Assembly: GCA_020628165.1 (NCBI GenBank)
Contig: JAHDFM010000021.1
Span: 1-64,000 of the forward strand
Source: Bdellovibrionales bacterium
Lineage (GTDB): Bacteria > Bdellovibrionota > Bdellovibrionia > Bdellovibrionales > UBA1609
Direction of reading: 5' to 3'
DNA: 64,000 nucleotides
Shown here piece by piece: positions 29,615 through 39,218 of the stretch; the first letter of the stretch is position 1; the number at the start of each line of letters is the position of its first letter. The position numbers and the translations under genes were made by a program. The notes under the pieces are model-generated. The model searched no databases. It saw only the letters and a program-made list of their open reading frames with translations, and was not told where the DNA came from.

Positions 29615-31405
29615 TTAAACGGCCTGTTTGTTTAGTTTATAGTTTATTAGCCAATAGTAAATTGACTCAATTAAATCTTTTTCAACTATTGGCTTTGTTA
29701 AATAAGCATTCATTCCAGCAGATAAGCACTTTTCCTTATCTCCCTTAATAGCACTGGCTGTTAAGGCAACAATTGGTAAATCATCGACCTTATGGTTCTG
29801 GATCATAGTCCTGATTTCTTTTGTTGCCTCATAGCCATCCATAACCGGCATTTGGCAGTCCATTAAGATCAAGTCAAAGCTCATCTGTTCTATTAATTTA
29901 ACGGCCTCTAAACCATTTTGAACGGCAGACACTTGAAAGTCATACTTATTTAATATTGCTTTGGCAACGAGCGTGTTGATCGGATTGTCTTCCACCAGCA
30001 AGATTTTCTTTTCTTTAAAAACAGAAACATCTAAAGTGGCAAGACTATGAACTTCTGATTTTTTTGAGCTCTTATTTTTGACAGGCTCTAAGGGCAATTC
30101 AACTTTAAAGACACTGCCCTCACCTAGCTGACTGGTCACTGAAACTTTGCCCCCAAGTAAATTGACAAAGTTTTTTGTGATCGGAAGACCGAGCCCTGTA
30201 CCACCAAATTTACGATTGGCAGAATTGTCACCTTGATCAAATTTATTAAAAATTTTATCTAGATATTTATCATCAATTCCAACACCTTCATCTTTGATAG
30301 TAAAAATATAATTTCCTTGCGATTGATCTAAATCAACAAAAACGCAGCCTTGCCGAGTGAATTTGACAGCATTTCCTATTAAGTTGAATAAAATTTGCTT
30401 AATAATGCCTTCGTCATTTTTAACGAATGTTGTTACTGAGTTCTTGATTGATAATTTAACTTTGCAATCATTTTTCTGACTGATAGGCTCTATGATTTTA
30501 ATCACATCTTCAATGCAATTCTTTAGATCAAACTCAACATTTTCAGTTTCCATGCAGCCTGATTCAATTTTTGAAATATCTAAAATATTGTTGATGATTC
30601 TAAGCAATATGGCAGATGATTTTTCAATGTACCCTAACTGTTCTTTTTGCTCCTCATTCAACTGAGAAGATTTTAAATTTTGAGTCATTCCGATGATGCC
30701 ATTCATCGGCGTTCTAATTTCGTGACTCATATTAGCTAAAAATTCGGATTTTGCACGACTGGCCTCATCAGCAGCCTCTTTGGCTTTTTTGAGTTCAAAC
30801 TCCATTTTTTTGATTTTAGTGATGTCGACAAAGGTTCCAATCATACGAACGGGCCTTCCATCATCAGACGTCTCAACTACCTTTCCTCGGTTGAGCACCC
30901 AAAACACTTCACCGTCTTTATCGACTAGCTTTTGTTCAATTTCAAAATTTGATTTTTGACCCATGAGATACAGTGTCACTTCTTGCAACACTTTTTTTTG
31001 TTCACTTTTGGGAATAGCCCTTAACCAATAATCGCTTTTGGCAGAAAACTCATGACTCGGAAAACCGAGTTTGTCTTTTAAGATATCATTGACATAAACC
31101 GACTTTTTGCTCAAATCCCAATCCCATAAATAGTCACTCGTGGCTTCTAAGGCGAGCGAAGATCTTTTTTCGGCATCTTTAACTTTTTGATCAGCCTCTG
31201 ATTTTATCTGTTCATTGAGTTGCATGAGTTCATTCGACATCAGTTGCATGCTGTGCTCAAACTGACGCCTTGCTTTGTCGTTCTCCATATATGACTTGTT
31301 GACCTTATCGATCAGTTTTAGAAACTCTTGCTTATCAATAGAGCCTTTATTATCACTGATCACTTTGAGTTGTCGTATTAAGGTCTTATGTTTTTTTTCT
31401 GCCAA
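29615..31405 (-). CDS. PAS-containing hybrid histidine kinase (PAS, HisKA, HATPase, REC)
   Basis: PAS/PAC (KDGEVFWVLNRGKVVETSDDGRPVRMIGTFVDIT), [50 protein letters not shown]. Confidence 0.95.
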   Translation of the reverse strand: MAEKKHKTLIRQLKVISDNKGSIDKQEFLKLIDKVNKSYMENDKARRQFEHSMQLMSNELMQLNEQIKSEADQKVKDAEKRSSLALEATSDYLWDWDLSKKSVYVNDILKDKLGFPSHEFSAKSDYWLRAIPKSEQKKVLQEVTLYLMGQKSNFEIEQKLVDKDGEVFWVLNRGKVVETSDDGRPVRMIGTFVDITKIKKMEFELKKAKEAADEASRAKSEFLANMSHEIRTPMNGIIGMTQNLKSSQLNEEQKEQLGYIEKSSAILLRIINNILDISKIESGCMETENVEFDLKNCIEDVIKIIEPISQKNDCKVKLSIKNSVTTFVKNDEGIIKQILFNLIGNAVKFTRQGCVFVDLDQSQGNYIFTIKDEGVGIDDKYLDKIFNKFDQGDNSANRKFGGTGLGLPITKNFVNLLGGKVSVTSQLGEGSVFKVELPLEPVKNKSSKKSEVHSLATLDVSVFKEKKILLVEDNPINTLVAKAILNKYDFQVSAVQNGLEAVKLIEQMSFDLILMDCQMPVMDGYEATKEIRTMIQNHKVDDLPIVALTASAIKGDKEKCLSAGMNAYLTKPIVEKDLIESIYYWLINYKLNKQAV

Positions 31406-32545
31406 TTACTTTTCTCCAATCACTGTGATTGTCATTGTTTGATTGTGTAAATTACAAAACCCGGTTTTCGGGTGAGGTGAAATCTCTCCGTAAGAATAAT
31501 AGCCAACAGAATTGACCCCTTCATTCATGGTCTCAAAAGCCGCCTCGACCTCATCAGAAGTTTGTTGCCCCATGAGAAGACGCCTGCCAATGCAACTGAC
31601 CATCATAGAAAGCCGGTCGCCGACAATGCACTCTGCTTGATCAGATGTCATTTCTGCAGCAGTCGCAGCTCCGTCGATTAAGCGGTCAAAGCTGCCCATC
31701 ATTAAGCGAGCTGTGTGCCCTTCAGGGATCTCACCGGCAAATATCAAACCTTGTTTCTCTTCATCAACACCAACAATTGTTCTTACCAACTCACTGTTGG
31801 GGTCGTCCTCTGGATGAATACAAAGTGGAAACAAAAGACCACTGCCTGGTAATTGCTCGACTTGTTCTTCCGTTAAATATTTTTTATATAAACTCAGTGC
31901 TGGCTGACCATCTAACTCATAAAGAACATTGTCTTCGGCTTTAGTTATTTTTCGCTTCGGACCGAAATTATCCCAACCTCCACAAGAACCATGGCCAATG
32001 ACAATATTGTCACCATACAAAGCCACAGCGACAATTTTTTTAATTTCAGGAGTTTCATTTAAACCAACATAGGTGTTGGTGAATTTATCGTTATCACCAG
32101 CAAGACCACCGGTTATAATAGTGTCATTGCTAACATTACCTTGAATACCAGCAATCAATTGGGTGCCATTAGTGTGCAATCCATCAGCAAAGAGCATGAG
32201 CCCCTTCAAATCATCAGTGGACAGTTCCTTACCTATCACCTCTCCCACTTGGAAAGAGGACTTTACACCTGCTATATCAAATTGCAATACTTTGTAGTTT
32301 GTTTTTTCAAATTTTACGGCGGATACAACTACAGAACCCGTCAAAGCCTCTTTATTGTATATTTCACCACCCGTGCTCAAGCCGATGTAATCATTTGCTT
32401 GATAAAGTTTTTTAACCTCATCTAACAGCTGTTTTTTATTGTCACACTCTGGTGAAAAATAATACGTTACTATATCAAATTTTTGTGAAGAAGCCTCCTG
32501 CTCCCAACCTGTTTCTTCTGTCCATTTATTTGTTTTACAAATCAC
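31406..32545 (-). CDS. FIST domain protein (FIST_N + FIST_C), candidate NosP-like sensor
   Basis: YIGLSTGGEIYN, GLMLFADGLHTNGTQLIAGIQ, ITGGLAGDNDKFTNTYVG, LLMGQQTSDEVEAAFE. Confidence 0.85.
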   Translation of the reverse strand: MICKTNKWTEETGWEQEASSQKFDIVTYYFSPECDNKKQLLDEVKKLYQANDYIGLSTGGEIYNKEALTGSVVVSAVKFEKTNYKVLQFDIAGVKSSFQVGEVIGKELSTDDLKGLMLFADGLHTNGTQLIAGIQGNVSNDTIITGGLAGDNDKFTNTYVGLNETPEIKKIVAVALYGDNIVIGHGSCGGWDNFGPKRKITKAEDNVLYELDGQPALSLYKKYLTEEQVEQLPGSGLLFPLCIHPEDDPNSELVRTIVGVDEEKQGLIFAGEIPEGHTARLMMGSFDRLIDGAATAAEMTSDQAECIVGDRLSMMVSCIGRRLLMGQQTSDEVEAAFETMNEGVNSVGYYSYGEISPHPKTGFCNLHNQTMTITVIGEK

Positions 32546-32559
32546 AATAATCTCCTTAG

Positions 32560-33927
32560 TTACCCAACTTTTTTCACTCGGCCATAATCATCTTCATACC
32601 TAACGATATCGCTTTCACAGAAACTTTCGCCAAGTTGCACTTCTAGAAAGACAAGTTCATCGGTGGTTGGATTCTCAATTCTGTGTTTTGCTTCTTTATC
32701 AATAAAAATATGTTGTCCTTGAGAAAGGTTAATCTCTTCATCATTTAAAGTCACTTTAGCTTGCCCTTTAAGAACAATCCAATGTTCAGAACGCTTCTGA
32801 TGCGATTGATAAGATAATCTTTTTTGTGGTTTCACAGTGATTCTTTTAAATTTAAAATTATTCTCATCACTGATCACTTCATACTGACCCCATGGACGAA
32901 CAGACTCTGGATCCTTAGATTCACTTTTTTTAAGCTCCTCAAGAGCTGGCTTTATCTTTTCACTTGAATTCTTATGACAAACTAATAAGCCTTGATCACT
33001 ATCAACAACTATTAAATTTTCAACATCTATAAAAATATAATCTTTCTCAGTCTCTGAACAAATGAAGTTACTGTTGTTGTTATCAATCACTTTTTTTTCT
33101 TGGCTGACTAAGTTTAATTTGCCATCTAATTTAGAAATCTGATCCCAACTGCCGAGGTCCACCCAACCTAAATCTGCTGGTATGCATTTTAGATTCTCAA
33201 CTTTTTCAATCAGGCACTTATCTAAACTTATTTTTTCAAGCTGATTGTAAATTTCTTCAACATTTGAAAGATCCTGATTCAGTCGCATGAGTGTTTTCCA
33301 CATGAATGGCAACTTCTTTTTAAATTCTGTGATCATTGTCGAAACTTTAAAAATATATATTCCAGAGTTCCACAAATTACTTTCATCTTGAATGAGATTT
33401 TCAGCCAACGCTTGATTCGGTTTTTCTATGAAGTTGTTAACTGAATATACATCGGCTGCGTGATTTGATTCGATATTGATATAACCATAACCCGTTGCTG
33501 GTTCTGTTGGTTTTATTCCAATCGTTAATATGCTGTCATTTTCCAAAGCGCTGCTAGAGGCAATACTCACCACCTCATTAAATAAACTGACCTTTTCGAT
33601 ATAGTGATCACTTGGAAAAAGACCAACAACTTCACTTTCTTTGCCCTGCATTTGTAAATAACGACACAAAAGGGCAACAGCTGGCCCTGTGTTATTGGCA
33701 TATGGCTCATAAATACACTCTAAATCTTTTAAGGCATCTCTGGCCGCTATGGATTCTTGATACTTTTTAGTCGTTAATAATATCGGACTTTTAAAGTTTG
33801 CCAGTCGCTCGATCGTTTGCTCAATCAAACTTTTGCCAAAAATTTCTAGAAACTGCTTTGGTGTTTTTTCTTTAGATATTGGCCACAAGCGCTGACCACT
33901 TCCGCCTGACATTATTATTGGTATCAT
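32560..33927 (-). CDS. manC: Mannose-1-phosphate guanylyltransferase / mannose-6-phosphate isomerase (ORF extends to 34011)
   Basis: MIPIIMSGGSGQRLWPISKEKTPKQFL; VRPWGQYEVI; C-terminal cupin (HWIVLKGQAKVTLND). Confidence 0.94.
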   Translation of the reverse strand: MIPIIMSGGSGQRLWPISKEKTPKQFLEIFGKSLIEQTIERLANFKSPILLTTKKYQESIAARDALKDLECIYEPYANNTGPAVALLCRYLQMQGKESEVVGLFPSDHYIEKVSLFNEVVSIASSSALENDSILTIGIKPTEPATGYGYINIESNHAADVYSVNNFIEKPNQALAENLIQDESNLWNSGIYIFKVSTMITEFKKKLPFMWKTLMRLNQDLSNVEEIYNQLEKISLDKCLIEKVENLKCIPADLGWVDLGSWDQISKLDGKLNLVSQEKKVIDNNNSNFICSETEKDYIFIDVENLIVVDSDQGLLVCHKNSSEKIKPALEELKKSESKDPESVRPWGQYEVISDENNFKFKRITVKPQKRLSYQSHQKRSEHWIVLKGQAKVTLNDEEINLSQGQHIFIDKEAKHRIENPTTDELVFLEVQLGESFCESDIVRYEDDYGRVKKVG

Positions 33928-34055
33928 ACATTCTCCATTCGTAAAAAGTGAAACTATATTCAGCTTAGATACAAGCTGTTTGCCAAAAATGATGTCATTG
34001 TGACAATCCATCCATAGTTTTGTCTCAGAATAAAAAATTATTGTTAATTACTTAT

Positions 34056-35606
34056 TCAGTCTCTTTTTAATACATTTATTATAATGTATATGAGCATGGC
34101 GGTAAAAATAAATAGGCCAAAATAATACAAATGCATGTATGACAGACTAAAGTTGATGAATGTTTTTCCTGGACCAATGTTCACTGAATGAAAAATTCCA
34201 TATGAAATCAGAGGTTCTTGTTCATGAGTCCACACTTTATGATAGGGCTGGTTTGATTTAAACAGTCTGTGTTTTGAACTTTGCTCAAATGTCCACTTCT
34301 TTGATCTTCTGGTTTTAATATGTTCAAGCTTGTTTGCTTCAGCTGGTAATAGTTCTAACTGACTCTCTTTATTTTGAGATATCATCATAAAATCAAGAGC
34401 TGGCAACCTGGTGTGATTGTGAATACTAAAATCATAGAAAGTCACTTTACTTTGCGTTTTGTACACTCCTTTAAAGTAAATTAAAAAAACAAATTTTTTA
34501 GCGTCTTTGGGAGGGTCTAATAAAGCACTTTTAGTGATTTTTTGATCTTCTGGTTCAATCTCTAACTGATCAATTTGCTCCACTGACAGCTCTACATTAT
34601 TTTCATCCAAATAAATCACTTTTTGATGAAAGTCTTTAACATTCTTTTTTTGAAAGGTGTAATTGAAGTAGAATTCATCGTCATTTTTTAATGAAATAAC
34701 TGGAGCTTGCAGTATGTGCCAATTGCAGGTGTTTTTATTAACCACTGTCCAGTCAACTTGATCGTTTAAATCCTGTCTTAAAAGCGGATCCAAAGCACTA
34801 CAGTGACAACAGACATGTTCTTCCTCATCATCTTTCTCTTCAACCTCTCTTGGAGTAATGCCAGTGTACAACTTTTTTAATTGCTTTAGGCTGGCTAGCT
34901 GCCGCTTTTGGTAATCTTTTGCATCTACCTGAATGGCTAAAGTGTAATCTCCTTTAGGTAAATCGCCGAGCTCTAGTTGATGATAAGATTGTAACAAGCC
35001 TTCATGTTGATACATCTTATTTTCGACGACACCGTCTTCTTTTTTGACCATGAGGTCAATGACATGATTCACTTTTTCGTCTGGCAAATTGTATTTTGTG
35101 ATCTCACCCGTCAATGTGTTCGTGAAATTAAACCACAATTGAGACGAATTGAGACCAACACCACTCACATTAAGCTTTAAGTTTTCACGTTTCTCAAGAT
35201 CGAATTGATAACTGATCGGAAGTTGTGACAAAGTGATCAGCTTGCCAGCAGACAAGTCTGGATAAGATCTCTCAGTTTGCAATATTACAGGACCAAACAC
35301 ATCTAGCTCTGCTTCAAAACTCATTGATCGAGTGTTGCTATCTACCAACCTCTGAACATCTTCTAAAACATTATTGTATTCAGTTTCTGGGATAATCACT
35401 AACTGACTAATGGCATTGAAACCACGGTAGTTTTCAAGCTCAACCTTTAAACTGTTATGATCAGTTATCACCGGCTTTAATTCGACCCATTCAAACTGTG
35501 ACTTATAAAAGCTTTGCGTGTTTATTTTTGCATGCTCTTTCCCGTTGAAATTTAAATGAATCGAACCTCCCTTAGGGTTTTTAAAAACTAAAAACTCTTT
35601 TCTTTT
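34056..35606 (-). CDS. Membrane-anchored protein; annotated ORF starts at GTG 35471, but an open frame continues to about 35606 and may be the -1 frameshift continuation of the upstream gene
   Basis: C-terminal TM LYYFGLFIFTAMLIYIIINVLKRD; upstream in-frame KEFLVFKNPKGGSIHLNFNGKEHAKINTQSFYKSQFEWVELKPV before 35471. Confidence 0.6.
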   Translation of the reverse strand, partial: KRKEFLVFKNPKGGSIHLNFNGKEHAKINTQSFYKSQFEWVELKPVITDHNSLKVELENYRGFNAISQLVIIPETEYNNVLEDVQRLVDSNTRSMSFEAELDVFGPVILQTERSYPDLSAGKLITLSQLPISYQFDLEKRENLKLNVSGVGLNSSQLWFNFTNTLTGEITKYNLPDEKVNHVIDLMVKKEDGVVENKMYQHEGLLQSYHQLELGDLPKGDYTLAIQVDAKDYQKRQLASLKQLKKLYTGITPREVEEKDDEEEHVCCHCSALDPLLRQDLNDQVDWTVVNKNTCNWHILQAPVISLKNDDEFYFNYTFQKKNVKDFHQKVIYLDENNVELSVEQIDQLEIEPEDQKITKSALLDPPKDAKKFVFLIYFKGVYKTQSKVTFYDFSIHNHTRLPALDFMMISQNKESQLELLPAEANKLEHIKTRRSKKWTFEQSSKHRLFKSNQPYHKVWTHEQEPLISYGIFHSVNIGPGKTFINFSLSYMHLYYFGLFIFTAMLIYIIINVLKRD

Positions 35607-38302
35607 TTAGTAGTCACTTCAAATTCAATTTTGTTGGCTGTTTTAAATTCACCTAGGTCATAAAGATCGAGCTCATGCAGCCACCAGAATATTTTTTCTT
35701 CTGGCAAAGCATCAACAAGAACTGAAAAGCTAACTTTTTTTGCTAGTCTTGGAGTTACAAAAAGAGTTTTAAACTTCACTTTAGAAAAGTTATTGGATTT
35801 ATCTGGGCGAGATAAGTAGGCCACCCCCACTTCTCTTTCTCTGTCATCGTAAAAATGAACTTTTAAATGCAGGCTCTCAGCATTTTTTCCAGACAGAGAC
35901 AAGTCAATGGCATATGGATGAGCCTCTTCAATGGCAAATTTATTGGTTTTAAAGATCTTCCAAATTTTACTTGGAGGTTCCGCATTAACAACACCAATCA
36001 CTTTGGGTTCATTGAGTTTTTGGTTGGGATGCACTTGCACTAAAATATTGTCACTCAAAATTTCTCGGCGAAATAAGCCTTCATTGATAAAGTCATTGAT
36101 TCCTTTAATATGTCGACCTTTCACAGAAAGTAAACGATAGGCTGGTAAATTCAATTTAGCATCAGAAAAGGTGGCAGCGACACCATCAGAATAATCGACA
36201 GGACGATCTCTAGTTGAAGTATTGCTTGATTTTAAAAACCAATCCCACTCACTTTTATAAATAGACGTCTTTGACCACATCAAGTGAGACATCGATCGAT
36301 CCAAATGATCAAATGGCAGGTGACGATACCTTTTATCGATAAACGAGAGGGCGAGATCATCTATTCCACGATAATCAAAGGTCAAATCAAGCTGTCTTAT
36401 TTTTTCAAGTGTGTTTTCTTGTTGTCCAGAAAAAATAAGGCCACTCACTTTATTTTGATCTAATAAATGAGCATACAAAAGAGCCCGAGAGTACCCATAG
36501 GGTGTCACGACATTGTGTTGATAAAGGTGCCCACCACCAGACTGATAATTCTCAATGTCATAAAAGCTATTTGCTGTTGTTGAGCTCGTTAAATTCATGC
36601 CATATTGCACTGCTAATAACTCTGCGTTAAAGGCCTCTTTGTCGGCAAAAGCATCAAATTGTTTTTGATACACCAATTGGTCGACAAAAAGTGGGTTTAA
36701 CAAGCTCGGCAATTTTCGTGTTTGTCCGTGATCAATGAGACTCTGTAGATATCTGTAGAGGTAATTGACTTCCGTTTTATTGCCTTCGTATTGAAAGGTG
36801 GTGTCTTTTGTGGTGCCGTAGACGTTGAAATCCCCTACGCTCTTGCCTATTTGACTGCTGTATTTATTTTTATTCCAGTTAAGAGTAGCCACATTTCTTG
36901 CAGAATCCACTCTATTTTCAGCTTGTGGCAAGTAAATCACTTTGTGATTGTTATGTGTTAATTGTTTATTTTTTTCTTGTAATGTTTGTGATAACGGCTC
37001 TGGCTTATAAAGGTTAAAAAAGAAATTTTTATAATAAGGGTAATTCCACAGACCAAGCACTAAAACAAAAACTGAAGAAACAACCCAAGTGATTTTTCGG
37101 TTCACACAAATCTTAATAAGCGCTAGAGCAACAAAGACTCCTTGCAAAAACATCATGACACCAACGAGCTTATTGGGGTCCCTAAACAATTTGCCCAAAA
37201 CAGGGATTTTAAAGACAATAAAACTATGAAAAGGTGCTAGTAAACTATAGTAAGACCCTGTCGATAAAACAAATAGAATGAAATATAAAATTGCAAACAA
37301 AGTGATGAGTGGTTTCGTACCAACATACCTAAGAATTGCAAAAAGCACGAGGACAAAAAGTAGAATCCCAGCCACATAAAACCCAAGATTTAAAAAGTCT
37401 TGAGGCATCATTCCCCACCAGTAGCTGTTAGAGAGTAATATATTTAAGGCTGAACTCTCTCTGGAGAACATCACCAAAGTGTCTAATACGTTTATATTTG
37501 CCTGACTGGTCATCTTACCAGTGACAGTTGCTAAAACATAAGGGACCAACCAATAAAAACAAGCCAGAAAAGTCAAAAATGATAAAATGCTTAAATTCTT
37601 AAGATACACTAATAAAAAGTGCTTTTTATTTTTTCTTGTTTTAAACACAAGCTTCAAAACAATAGAAGACAAGTAAAGAAAAAGTAAGGTAAGAAAAATA
37701 AATAGAAAATAATGAATCGCCGCTGACGCTAAAGAGATCGCCACAGCAAACTTCACCATAACAAACCACTCCGTTTTTTGCTCTGGATTGTATTTATCAG
37801 AAAACACACATAAGTAATAATGAATGACCAAAGGAAACAAAGCATAGCCACACAGTAAATAAGTGTGCTGAATTCTAACGATGAACCATGGGTTCATGGC
37901 ATACATAAGGCCAGCGAGAATTGAAACAGTGTAGATTTTTTGTAGGTCTTCAATTTGTAGGTATTTTTTTAAAAAGGTGCTCATGAATTGATAAAAACAC
38001 AGACCAGAAAGAACGATCAGCTGCCAAACAAAGACTTTTGTTAAAATCTCTCCTCCCAAAACGTAAGATATCAAATAGCTGGGTAAGATAAAGAACAAGC
38101 GTGGTAGGTTCATCAGCGTCGTCGTGTTGAACCTCTGGTTCCAGATTGTAAAAATCTCTTCAAGGTAGCGAGTGGTGTCTTCACCAACAGCGATGTCACT
38201 AAAAATGATCATCCCGTCTCGAAATAATGGCATTGAGCATATCGTCAGTAAGAAACTTAAAAAAATAAGTCCTCTATGATAACTTAACAATTTACTTCTC
38301 AA
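35588..38302 (-). CDS. Large multi-TM protein (GT-C/YfhO-like) with C-terminal beta-rich domain
   Basis: More than 10 hydrophobic segments in the N-terminal half; within polysaccharide cluster. Confidence 0.65.
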   Translation of the reverse strand: MRSKLLSYHRGLIFLSFLLTICSMPLFRDGMIIFSDIAVGEDTTRYLEEIFTIWNQRFNTTTLMNLPRLFFILPSYLISYVLGGEILTKVFVWQLIVLSGLCFYQFMSTFLKKYLQIEDLQKIYTVSILAGLMYAMNPWFIVRIQHTYLLCGYALFPLVIHYYLCVFSDKYNPEQKTEWFVMVKFAVAISLASAAIHYFLFIFLTLLFLYLSSIVLKLVFKTRKNKKHFLLVYLKNLSILSFLTFLACFYWLVPYVLATVTGKMTSQANINVLDTLVMFSRESSALNILLSNSYWWGMMPQDFLNLGFYVAGILLFVLVLFAILRYVGTKPLITLFAILYFILFVLSTGSYYSLLAPFHSFIVFKIPVLGKLFRDPNKLVGVMMFLQGVFVALALIKICVNRKITWVVSSVFVLVLGLWNYPYYKNFFFNLYKPEPLSQTLQEKNKQLTHNNHKVIYLPQAENRVDSARNVATLNWNKNKYSSQIGKSVGDFNVYGTTKDTTFQYEGNKTEVNYLYRYLQSLIDHGQTRKLPSLLNPLFVDQLVYQKQFDAFADKEAFNAELLAVQYGMNLTSSTTANSFYDIENYQSGGGHLYQHNVVTPYGYSRALLYAHLLDQNKVSGLIFSGQQENTLEKIRQLDLTFDYRGIDDLALSFIDKRYRHLPFDHLDRSMSHLMWSKTSIYKSEWDWFLKSSNTSTRDRPVDYSDGVAATFSDAKLNLPAYRLLSVKGRHIKGINDFINEGLFRREILSDNILVQVHPNQKLNEPKVIGVVNAEPPSKIWKIFKTNKFAIEEAHPYAIDLSLSGKNAESLHLKVHFYDDREREVGVAYLSRPDKSNNFSKVKFKTLFVTPRLAKKVSFSVLVDALPEEKIFWWLHELDLYDLGEFKTANKIEFEVTTKKEKSF

Positions 38303-39185
38303 TCAGTCCTAATTTAAATTTATTTTTAATCACTTGATTCACGGCAAGTAGACTCAACAATATATACATATTGATCAGACCAGACGTCTTTAATGGATTT
38401 TTTAAATACATTCTTAAAGATTTTAGCGAGTACAAATAAGGTCTAAAAAAATAACTTCTTTTCACGGCCTTTAAAAATCCGCCCTCTTCATTTTCTAAAG
38501 TTTTGTTCATTTGAGAAAAATAATAGTTTTTTTTCTGCAATATATTTTTAAGTGTGACCAAGCCTTCATCGTGCTCTAAGTGCGTTTTTGTGGCACGCAT
38601 AACTCGTCCACCCCTCTCTATTATTCTAATGGTAGGTTGCGTTTCTTCAAACGAAATTTGTCGATGATCTAGACCACCAGACCTCAAATATTCTGACACT
38701 CTCCAAAAACGAGCTGCTTCTACAGAGTTGCTGTCTAAATCTGAACCCACGTCGTTTATGATAGTTCGCTCAAACACCTTAACTTGGGTCATAAAATTAT
38801 TATGTTTCGAAACTGGCTTTTCTGGTATGACTAAGGCACTGACACTTTCGTCTTGCAACTCTTGCATACATGTTTCTATTAAATTATCAGCTAACACCAT
38901 GTCGGAATCGATAAACAAAATATAATCACAGCGAGCTGTGAATGCCATATTGATGCAGTCTTGTCGAGTCAAACCCCTTTCTCTATGCTCAGCTAATTTA
39001 ATTTTAAAAAAATCATACTTTTGTTCAAACTCTCTTAAAATGACTGGTGTTTGATCTTTTGAGCCATCATCAACAATGAAGACTTCAAACCTGTGTTCTG
39101 TTTTTTGATTGACGATCGCCATAAGGACATTCTCAATTATTTTTTCATTGTTAAAAGTTGTTACGCAAATTCCTATTTTTTCCAT
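38292..39185 (-). CDS. Family 2 glycosyltransferase
   Basis: GICVTTFNNEKIIENVLMAIVNQ, FIVDDGSKDQTP, YILFIDSDMVLA. Confidence 0.93.
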   Translation of the reverse strand: MEKIGICVTTFNNEKIIENVLMAIVNQKTEHRFEVFIVDDGSKDQTPVILREFEQKYDFFKIKLAEHRERGLTRQDCINMAFTARCDYILFIDSDMVLADNLIETCMQELQDESVSALVIPEKPVSKHNNFMTQVKVFERTIINDVGSDLDSNSVEAARFWRVSEYLRSGGLDHRQISFEETQPTIRIIERGGRVMRATKTHLEHDEGLVTLKNILQKKNYYFSQMNKTLENEEGGFLKAVKRSYFFRPYLYSLKSLRMYLKNPLKTSGLINMYILLSLLAVNQVIKNKFKLGLIEK

Positions 39186-39218
39186 TTTAAAATCCTTTTA
39201 TAAATTTAATGTTAATTG

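Noticed and set aside
35471-35606. ATT start codon after GGGAGG for the 471-aa ORF
   Set aside because: Spacing is plausible but ATT starts are very rare and protein-like sequence continues upstream of it; frameshift or sequence error preferred, but not excluded.
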